Assembly: GCA_036346255.1 (NCBI GenBank)
Contig: CM070633.1
Location: 3,100,001-3,164,000 of the forward strand
Reading direction: 5' to 3'
DNA: 64,000 nucleotides
From: Ampelocalamus luodianensis
Taxonomy: Eukaryota; Streptophyta; Magnoliopsida; Poales; Poaceae
The position numbers and the translations under genes are program-made. The notes beneath the pieces are model-generated. The model saw only the letters and a program-made list of their open reading frames with translations, was not told where the DNA came from and searched no databases. Shown piece after piece: positions 56,088-64,000 of this stretch; positions within the stretch are counted from its first letter, which is position 1; each line of letters begins with the position of its first letter.

Positions 56088-56394
56088 CACAGTGACAACA
56101 TAGGTGAATATCGATCCACACAAACGATAAATAAAGTAAACGATTAGTTTGAATAACAAATAAGGGTTTTGACCTTATGGTTGAGTTTACACTTATTAAG
56201 CCACGCAGGGCTAACAGAGAATAAAACAGCAGCGGAACGGAAATAACTCCAGCGTAGATCCCATCAATTCACCACAGGCAACCAACTGGGATCCAGACCT
56301 TAACGATCAGCAACCTTCGGCGAACTCCTCCTCGAAAGCAGGCGTAGACTCCTCCTCTTCTGTAGGTTTGGGGTGCAAGTTTTACAACAAGCGT

Positions 56395-56412
56395 GAGTAC
56401 ACAACCGTACTC
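56395..56412 (-). other. Conserved LTR hairpin, copy g
   Basis: GAGTAC and GTACTC, 6 bp, loop ACAACC. On the minus strand a CTACAG (AG at 56360-56361) follows 33 nt later, then AAGAGGAGGAGTC. Confidence 0.75.
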
Positions 56413-57080
56413 GAAAATCATACCACATAATGCAATTTATAGATGCAGGCTTATTCCAAAGAAAAGGCTTCTGTGGTTCTTTTACATAAAAGCAACATTT
56501 GCAATTGAATATGAATAATAGCTTGAAAGCATAATTCAAAACAAATAAACGATATTAATTTAACAGTTGTTTCCACAAAGACACACAGCTAAACAGATTA
56601 TTTCACATAGCCATATGATTGAGGTCACACAGCTCCCATCCCAACATTTTATGAAAACTACCCCTCGTGTGAAATCCCCGAGCATGTCCATGACCATGAC
56701 GCGCTATTCGAATAGATTGATTTAACACTCTGCAGAGGTTGTACACTTTACCCACAAGATACAACTAGTGTAGCCAGCACTAATCGTAACAAAACAGTTC
56801 GGAAACTTCATCTCAAACATTGACATTCCCGATGTGCTTTCCCGCTATACCAGCTCACATAGATCTAGGTGGCGTGGGTGGTCTCTGGAGGTAGCCCGGG
56901 TGACGGCGATGACGGCGGTGCACTCCATGAGGGCAGGGTGTCACCGGTGGTGGCGTAATTCGAAGAAGAACGCCGGCGACGACAAAACCCTAAAGCTCGA
57001 GTTGCGGCGGCGCTAGGGCTTAAGCGGCGCAATGGGTTGGGGGGTTCTGGTGCGGACGTCAATGCGATCCCGGGGGTGCC

Positions 57081-57087
57081 TTTTATA
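57081..57087 (-). promoter_or_regulatory. TATA box of the solo LTR
   Basis: TATAAAA on the minus strand (CCCTATAAAAGGC) between GC-rich stretches, about 700 bp from the LTR start. Confidence 0.65.
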
Positions 57088-58638
57088 GGGGCCGGGAGGG
57101 CTAGGCGGCGTCGGCGGCGAACCTAAAAGAGTCCGAGATGAACTCGCGAGGAAATCGGAGATAGAAACGGAAACGAGATTGATTTTGATCCGAGAAGATG
57201 CGGGGAGGTTGGGGATAAGATTCTACACGTTTTCTAGAAGGGGTTCGAAAGGAAAGGAGGCGTTGTCGTACGGGACTCGAGCTCGGAAACATGGCGGACG
57301 GTGCGACCGCTCGCGAGGAAGAAGCCGGGCGCGAGGGGGACGACGAAGGCGTGGGGCCCACACGTCAGAGACACGGCGGCGGCGGCGCGCGGGAGCTGGG
57401 CTTCGCGCGGAGCTGGGCCGCGAGCGGGCCACGCGCGAGGGAGAAAGGAGTTTGGGCCAGAGCGATTCGGCCTGAGTTGTTTTCTGAGATTTTAAATAGC
57501 TTTTTTATTTTAGAAAATACCAGAAATTCAAATAAGCAATAGAAAATAGCAAATGAACTCAGAAAAATTCTAGAAAAATCTAGAAAATATATCTGAGCAC
57601 AAGGAACCCAAATAAAATAGTTTTGGCTATTGTTCAAGTTGGAATTATTCACATTAAATATTTTTGATTGTAAAGTCCAATATTAAGCTTTTGAAATTAA
57701 ATTCCAATAAATCTAAATGGTGACTTTTTCCCTACTAACTATTTAAAAGATTTTTAAACTCAGAAAATTGGGATGTTACAGCAGGTAGGCTTGTAGGTAA
57801 TGAAACCTAGTTTAGACAACCTACGTGATGCTATCCAGTTCATTACAACTTTGGGCTCAAGATACGCCCAGTTCACAGAGTAATGTAGGGACAATAGTAA
57901 TAGGACAAGAAGAATCAACCTGGACATGAAGGTGAGGTCAAACTCCATGTATACTATGTTGGAACAGTGCATGAAGTATAAGTACAATATCACTCTCTTC
58001 GTCAACACTAATTCTAGTAAGCATTTGGTTGTTGAAGGGGGATTGGATAGCTACTGGTCATTTTCGTGAATTTTTGAAAGTTTTTTACAATGCAATCAAA
58101 GTTTTATTTGGTGTTTACTATCCTACTTCTTGCTTAGTCATCAAGTGGCTTTGGATTATTGCTAATGTGTCACAGCCCCAATTTCACTAAATGAAAATAG
58201 GATGCATCTCATGTAACACATCAGCCCAACACTGAGCCTGAAATGCTACTAAACTACCTTTCCAACTAATATTCATTAACACACTATACAATTTCAACAA
58301 CCAAAGTATTAATAAAACTCACCAACGGGTCACAAAAGAACATGAATAAATACTGGTCAAGTATGAATAAACAAGCAAGGGAAACATAGCAAGACAATAA
58401 CTCTAAACAGTACCAAACCAGTAAATCCAAAACCTTGGAGCAAAATAGCCTAGTATGAAGCATCCATCTAAGCTTATTCAAGTTCTAACATGTCCTAAAA
58501 GTAGTCTAATGATAATGAATCAAATGGTTCTCATGGCAAATAATCATGTGTCTGGAGAATAAAACTATCCCATGTGCACTAGTCCCTCTCAATCGTAGCG
58601 CCGTCAATGATCACCTAAAAACAACAAAAGGGCAAGGG

Positions 58639-58653
58639 TGAGTCCACGACTCA
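58639..58653 (-). other. Conserved LTR hairpin, copy i
   Basis: TGAGTC and GACTCA, 6 bp, loop CAC. On the minus strand AG (58615-58616) follows 22 nt later after a T-rich run. Confidence 0.7.
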
Positions 58654-58843
58654 GCAAATACATCAATAAATAACAAACAACGATAAAACAATAGTATTCA
58701 ATAACTTCATTATCATCACAAGTCCTTCTATTAATATTCTCATGCCATTCTCTTCTCTTTGTTTTCACACACATTCATCTCATATCTCAATGCAACTCTA
58801 CTCTACATGTCCACATGCACTTCTTTCGCGTATACTGGTATAG

Positions 58844-58944
58844 CATGAGTGAACGCTCATGACAATATTTACTCTCAAGCCTAGTCCTCCTCGAGGATCG
58901 GGGACCTTCTCCACTCCCGTGGAGTTGTGATCAAACATGATCAC
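58844..58944 (-). repeat. Four consecutive hairpins in the nested LTR
   Basis: CATGAG/CTCATG 58844-58861; GTCCTC/GGGGAC 58884-58905 (one wobble); CTCCAC/GTGGAG 58909-58924, loop TCCC; GTGATCA/TGATCAC 58927-58944, loop AACA. Relative to the conserved hairpin they are on the same side and at a similar distance (~190 nt) as the six-hairpin array at 8012-8182 (~150 nt). Confidence 0.75.
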
Positions 58945-61312
58945 CTGCTCATATGCAGAGATGCTTATGAATGCAAAAAATGCATAATTTCATCATGCTC
59001 GTCATATCAATTTTCTTCATGTTCACCAACAAGATATAGTCATACTATTCCATTGCTTGCAATTAAATAAAAATAAAAGCACAACAATAATGGTAATGAA
59101 CAATAAAGAAATACAATGAACAATAATTGATCTCTATAGTTGGTACGTCGGCCCCACCCATCAGGAGCATCTTCTAGCTCGCGCTGGCGAGCAAGCAGAA
59201 GCCGAACGCCACGCGGCGGTGAGTGCCGTCCATGCAAACGCCGCTCCGTCGTCCTCGGACTCCACTCTCTCGCTGCAACACTTCGCACGTTCACGTTGTC
59301 GCTGTTCCTAGGCGTTGCCTACACTTAACCCCCTCCCTGATCTCTCTCTCACTCACTTCTCCTCTCGTGACTAAGGAGGAGGGAGCTCTCGCGTGCATTC
59401 CTTTCGGGTGAGCTCCTCGCCGCCGTGTCCCTCTCCCTCTCCATTCCTTGCCTCATCCATTTTTGCTAATGCAAGGTCTTTGCTGTTGCCTGTGGCCTTA
59501 CACCGATAGGCTAACACAATAGGCGTCTTCGTTGCTGGTGGCCTTACACCGAGTGCTGCCGCCATGTCAACTTACTTTCCGGTGAGTCACGCCATACAAC
59601 ACCTTGTCCAGTGAGTTCGCCACTCCCAATGAGCTCACCATAGCATTTAATTGAACTTTGGTGCAGCTAGGACTAAGATTTGAATCGTCTTCCCCAAATC
59701 CAACCGAAGCTCCGTTGCGCTACAATTCTCCATCGTCCGGTAGGTCTCAACCCCTCTCCTGTGTCACGTAAGCTAGCATGCAACCCCTAGTTCACCACGG
59801 GTCACTCGTTGATGCCCCAGGTCGTGTAGCTCGAGTTGGCGCCTAAAGTCGTGTCGTCACCATCGCCATTGCTGCCGAGGAGCTCCGCTACTGCATCTTC
59901 GTCAACTCCTCAATCAGCGCATTCGTGGTGAGCCCCAGAACACCACGCACCCTAGTGCCAGATCCATGTTCGTCGAGCTCCCTCCGCCGCTCTCTGCTGT
60001 CACGTTTGCTCCTCCAGTGACCATTGGGCCTCGTGCCTACGCTGTTGAGTTCGCCGAGGACATGGCTACCAGATGGGGAGCCTCATGGTCCCAGGGAGTC
60101 GCCACCGCACTGGCAGCCTCACCGTCGCGCGTGTGCTCACGGTCGGCGCAGAACATAGCTGGTGGCTCACCAACATGTTGGCCAAGCTCATTAGGTTTTC
60201 AATTAAAGCATTAATCCTTCATTAGCTCTAAGAATTTGTTAAGTAGTGTATGGCATGTGGGCCCTCTGACTGGATTAAAATTAAGTTAAATGCCAAAATA
60301 CGTTTTCGGTGTGAGGAGACATATTTCCAGAAATGCGCCATCGACATCACCGGTTTACCCGACCCTCAGCGCTGACCTGGTCAACATGGGCCACGGGCCC
60401 CACCTGTCATTGACATAGGTTAGGTTAGCCTGCATATAAAAAGTATTTAATGCCGTAAAAAATTCAGAAAATAATTATTTTTACACTAAAAATTCATATG
60501 AAGTCCAAATGAGATGAATCCAATTTTGTTGTTCGTAGAATTTTACTCTCTGTCAGACCATGTAGTTTTTGTATCCACCACTATTCTGGAATTTTTGTGA
60601 AAAGAATTAATTTTGGATCACAGTGACAACAAACCAATTTTTCAACATTTTCCTCCCGGCAGATTTTCAGAAGGCTATAACTTTCCCATACAAACTCCGA
60701 TTGAACTAATTATTTCATCTAAATTCATATAAAATCATAATATCACTACTATGTAAATTGCATGTATTTTTTATTTTTTTTAATTTTTCAGATTTCTCGA
60801 TGTTTATTCGATATCGTTTTTTCTCACAAGATTGTGAGTTGCCGGAAGTGTGCGAGTACGTACCCAAGAGTGAGCAAGTGGAGTACCACCAAGGCAAGCA
60901 TCATCTTGCATCCATATTGATCCCAGATTTTCCACTCTCGTTATTTTGAGTTGCAAATATACTTGCATGCATGCTATTTTGAAGTATCGATAGTTTGTGA
61001 GTATAGTTAGCTATGTCCTAACTCTTGCAGGTTATCCTTGTTCTTCCCACTCTTATATAAATATGCTTAAGGTAGATGTCTTGTGATGGTGTGTCTACTA
61101 TCTACATTAATGCTTAGCCACACAAGTCAATAGATACGGTAGTTCGGATGACGGGGTTAGCCCGTCGACCGTGGGAAACACCAATCACTTTACTCTTATG
61201 TTTTCTATCCGGATCTTCGAATCTGGTTGTTGAGTTTAACTTTGTCAAAATTTAAAATGATTTAGGTATGGACAAGTGGCTAGTAGTGTGGGTGCCTTTG
61301 TGCACAAAATTC

Positions 61313-64000
61313 CACTACTACAGAGAGGGTCATCACAGATGGTTTTTGAACCGTCTGAATAAGTTGGTCTCTGATAACAGGTGGTTATTATAGACGATTC
61401 GAAATCGCTCGTGAAGCGAATATCACGAGCGGTTTTGTATTAAAACATTGTGAAGGCGATTATCACGAGCGGTTACGTACCTGAACCGTCTGTGAAGTCA
61501 TAGTATCATAGACAGTTCTATGAACAAACCGTGTGTGATAGTTCATTACACTAACTACATTTTTACTGATTTTTGGCTAGCCTCAGGAATTGCTAGCCAT
61601 GCCCTCTGAAAACAAGCATGCAGCAAAACAGATACATCACAGATAATCAATTGTCGACAAACTCAATCTGATCATTACTCAAAATAAATTACAAAAGATC
61701 ACATTTGTTCAAGTATTGTTACAAAATAAATTGGATTACAATTGGGTCAATTGTTTGCAGGTGGTTGAGAAGTGTCGGCGGGGTGATGCGCTGGGTCGGC
61801 GACGGAGTGAAATTCTTCGGCGTCCTTAATTATCTCTGATATGATAAAGCTACAGAGCTTCCCTCGAATGTCCTTGATCTCATTTGCAAAGAGTCCATAT
61901 ATAATCAAGGTCTGTCGCTAGCAAGAGTAAAGTGGTAAGCATATATATTTAAATTTATAATTAGGAAATAATTATTTTGAGATTCACAAACCTCGGGATC
62001 CTTCTTCCTAGCTCTAATGATTTGCTCCATATGATAGCAAACGTAAATTGCACATAACTCATCATTTTTTTTTGCTGACGACACTGCAAAATAGAATTAC
62101 ATATATCAGTTCGAGACGCATTATTATGAAGTATGATATAGGATTATCGTGTTGTAGCGCGTACCGGAAATTTTGTCCTGTGTGTTAGTTCGACGCTCTT
62201 TCCATCGTATATTCCTTTGTTGGCAACACAGTCAATGAACGACCTACATGATCCCAAAAAGTTATCCTCAGCAATTTCAAACTAATGAAGACTAAAATAG
62301 AGTTATGTATGGAGAAAATAAGCATACCTGTCGAGTATTCCTCTCAGAATGCTGAACTTGTGGTCACTGGGATTAGGGAATCAAGGTATATCACATGGTT
62401 CCTCCTTGGTATAATGACTAAAAGGATCCAGTGGTACCTACTCATGTATATCGCTATAGTCATTAAACCTAAGTTCGTGCTGCGTATAAAGTACAAATAA
62501 AATTTGTAGAGCAAGTAGTGACACTTACCTCTCGTTGTAGGGCACCACTATGTACTTCATGTTCTGCTGACGAAGCAATGCCTGCGTTATGTATTTCTCG
62601 ACGAAGGACGAGTCTGCTTGGATGGTTTGCAACAATACCACATGTGGGTCGAGGAAACCCACTGGTTCTTTCCATTCCCGGATATTTTTCATCATGTATC
62701 TATACATAAGAAATGAGTTGTGATATTTATCGGTATTACGTGAATGTAGAACTTGATTGTACGCACTTACAGTGTCTAACATCGTAGAAGCAAGGCGTCG
62801 AGGCCAACGAGATTGAATAGGTCATATAAGTCGTTGAAGCCCACGACGAAGTGGTTCGTCCCGTTGAAGAAATGCTTATGATCGTATCAGTATCGCACCC
62901 CTCCTTTTGGGTCTTCTCCAAGTACCAGGCATGCAAAGCCTGACAAGCATATCCAACACGCCCTAATACTGCATCAGAGCACAACGGTTTTTCGATGTTG
63001 TACTTCCCGGATATCCCGGACTTACCAGACTTGAGAGGCGCCTTAACATTCGTCGATTTCGATTTGGCCTTAAGGATTGGCAGCGTCTTCCTGCAAGACG
63101 ATTCGAGACCCGATACGGCGGCACGCTTTTCTTGTTCCTTCAGCGTCTTCTCCACGGGAACCGATAAGGTGGCCTTCTGAGGCAAAATATGAGATGGAGT
63201 CATTGAGGGTCCCATTGGAGAGGAATAGTCGTGTTGAGATTGCGGCATTGCTGGGTCTAGGACGATGTGCTTCTTGGGCTACTGGATAAAACTGTGCACG
63301 ACATCCCCTAGTGTTGTGATCTCTTCGTTCGGGCAAATCTCTGGCGGGACGGCCATGAAATGTTCATGTACCATGTCCACCTCCACCCTGGCGTAACCCT
63401 GCACCACCTGGACACCGTACTGCACTGCCCCTTCTTGGTATGGATGCACCATCCCCCATCCAGCCTCAATAGAAATGGACCCAACTAACCTCACTTGGAG
63501 CTTGTAGGCCGTCGGCTCCTACAAAACGATACACAATTAGCTAAGGCGTCCTATAGGTCTATCTTTGGTGCATTCCATAGATGTACATTACCTTGATGTC
63601 GTCTATCGGTAATTGGACGTCATCATGTTCAGAATTATGCGTGGACGCGAAGCTACTCCGATGTCGAGTAGGACTGGCTCCCAAATTAACAGGGGCGCCT
63701 TGCAACTGCGACTAGCTCAGAAGTTGATTCATTTGATCCTGCAATGCTGCTAGCTTTCCTTCAAACTTTTCAGTAATCATCTGTACCAACCGGTCCTCGC
63801 GCTCGGCCTTAGATCTCTTCCTACTCCTATACGTGCAGTAGTCATTTGCGAATCCATGACTCCAAGGTACGTTAACCCCAAGGCCTCGCATGCGACCCAG
63901 GTGCTCCTTGTTTCCCAGGGCCGTAGAGAGTATATCCTTCTCCCTGTCTACTTGGAAGGAGCCTTGGGAAGTTTGGGCAGACAATTCACGCTGCAATAGG
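61313..64000 (-). mobile_element. CACTA (En/Spm-type) transposon, one end
   Basis: Terminal CACTACTACAGAG at 61313-61325, preceded by TTC (potential 3-bp duplication; the other end is outside the window). Subterminal repeats with ATCACAGATGG, ACGAGCGGTT and ACCGTCTGTGA (61335-61545) match the MITE at 52106. The element is inserted in the LTR at 'gcacaaaattc' and runs out of the window. Confidence 0.85.
61747..64000 (-). pseudogene. CACTA transposase-associated protein fused to a Ulp1-type (C48) protease
   Basis: Seven exons fit GT/AG rules on the minus strand: >64000-63592, ~63519-62771, ~62700-62529, 62437-62328, 62243-62165, 62083-61992 and 61911-61747 (TGA). The first carries the plant En/Spm transposase pattern (PWSHGFANDYCTYRSR, KFEGKLAALQDQMNQLL). 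Later exons give FLDPHVVLLQTI and a cysteine-protease fold: HWILLVI (His, about 62432), YLDS (Asp), FPC/RQQ (Gln) and ELCAIYVCYHM (Cys). The family cleaves ubiquitin-like modifiers; capture of this domain by CACTA and MULE elements is known in plants. Defects: TAG after QLLS, TAG after HSFIQ, and frameshifts near 62870, near 62370 (after YLDS) and in an A9 run at 62065-62073. The 5' part is outside the window. Non-functional as it stands. Confidence 0.85.

Larger units (their letters stand above)
56018..57780 (-). mobile_element. Solo LTR of 1,763 bp with perfect target-site duplication, minus strand
   Basis: On the minus strand it starts TGTAACATCCCAATTTTC (57780) and ends TTTGGGTCCCGACA (56018). 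GCAGG flanks both sides (56013-56017, 57781-57785) and the hAT reading frame resumes across it, confirming the boundaries. It contains a TATAAAA box (57081-57087, minus), a GC-rich leader with spurious ORFs, the CTATTCGAATAG palindrome (56704-56715), hairpin g (56395-56412) and the terminal hairpin (56060-56087). Confidence 0.97.
55274..58060 (+). pseudogene. hAT transposase, interrupted by a solo LTR
   Basis: An N-terminal BED-type zinc finger is clear (CKYCHAKL then HLKQHAEAC, 55280-55370), followed by DEIARYIV and FERMIQHGF. After a gap the catalytic region runs from 55720 (GYLSVVAHYLDDKYNL, then AITIDNASPNTMAMEVLAPHL with a catalytic-type Asp). A TAG precedes RCVCHILNLIMQ. There the solo LTR enters (56018-57780, duplication GCAGG). 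The frame resumes at 57786 with AGLEVMKPSLDNLRDAIQF, SRYAQFTE, INLDMKVRSNSMYTMLEQC and LFVNTN. The C-terminal dimerisation region is lost at 58167. Stops, frameshifts and both insertions make it non-functional. Confidence 0.9.
53985..58167 (+). mobile_element. Decayed hAT transposon
   Basis: The left side (53990-54350) has dense GGCACGAC, GGGCC and GCACGGC words typical of grass hAT subterminal regions. Then come GC-rich tandem sequence and a hAT transposase in two pieces. It is inserted in the LTR-type element at about 53985. The right end is missing because an LTR begins at 58168. Exact TIRs and duplication were not determined. A solo LTR (56018-57780) sits inside. Confidence 0.75.
58212..59124 (-). 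mobile_element. Nested LTR, family X, minus strand
   Basis: The plus strand begins TGTAACACATCAGCCCAACACTGAG, like 11549 onwards. Hairpin i at 58639-58653 is at the same offset as in the first copy. The left flank is ATCTCA and ATCTCT follows near 59130, a 5-of-6 match that may be a decayed duplication. The right boundary is approximate. Confidence 0.6.
58168..61312 (+). mobile_element. LTR of another gypsy-type element, split by a nested LTR and cut by CACTA
   Basis: Starts TGTCACAGCCCCAATTTC inside the hAT gene. After 44 bp the nested family-X LTR enters (58212), and host-LTR text resumes near 59125. GC-rich leader 59140-60200, degraded 'gcgccatcgacatcacc' box at 60336-60352, AT-rich motifs to 60770, and 61175-61312 homologous to 1285-1400. 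It is truncated at 61312 by the CACTA end. No supported ORF. Confidence 0.65.

Overview
This is a plant nuclear window, almost certainly from a grass (Poaceae). The evidence is one intron-containing F-box/DUF295 gene with a CT-rich 5' leader, surrounded by nested Ty3/gypsy, Ty1/copia, CACTA, hAT, Helitron, LINE and MITE sequence. I see no bacterial-type operon, tRNA, rRNA or CRISPR. I cannot fix the genus; the repertoire fits rice-like or panicoid genomes.

Layout. 1-4150: LTR-type sequence in both orientations, opened by a 38-bp tandem hairpin repeat. 4161-8690: a heavily deleted chromodomain gypsy element with a scrambled 5' end, RNase H/integrase/chromodomain remnants, a polypurine tract and a long 3' LTR carrying six consecutive hairpins. 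8700-12426: a minus-strand LTR element with a clear primer-binding site. 12431-16661: an inverted LTR tail followed by two tandem LTR copies. 17939-21861: an LTR broken by a copia pol fragment, then the start of a minus-strand LTR. 22170-25935: a 1.87-kb tandem duplication. 26271-26297: a Helitron 3' end. 27089-28378: the only intact gene (F-box, two exons). 28968-37200: MITEs, a hAT MITE with a perfect 8-bp target-site duplication, two complete short Helitrons, LINE relics and a relic of the F-box gene's 3' end. 38655-51116: a 2.4-kb segment present twice (D1, D2). D1 is broken by a 5'-LTR-to-gag gypsy fragment; D2 is broken by a 4,177-bp solo LTR with a perfect target-site duplication. 51117-53984: the rest of a long LTR-type element carrying a CACTA MITE built of eight hairpins. 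53985-58167: a decayed hAT element whose transposase is cut by a 1,763-bp solo LTR. 58168-61312: another LTR, itself containing a nested LTR. 61313-64000: the end of a CACTA element encoding a fused transposase/Ulp1-type (C48) protease, now a pseudogene.

The most interesting signal is structural rather than coding. Although their primary sequences differ, the LTRs share an RNA-like architecture: a chain of short perfect hairpins; a CTATTCGAATAG palindrome block (six copies); a GAGTAC/GTACTC-type hairpin whose stem shows compensatory changes among nine copies and is followed 22-35 nt later by an AG that looks like a 3' splice site; and a second hairpin near the LTR 3' end that also shows a compensatory pair. 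I know of no established function for this arrangement.

The insertions give a relative order. The hAT transposase was cut by a solo LTR and by the 58168 LTR. That LTR was later cut by the 58212 LTR and by the CACTA element. The D segment was duplicated and then received the solo LTR in one copy.
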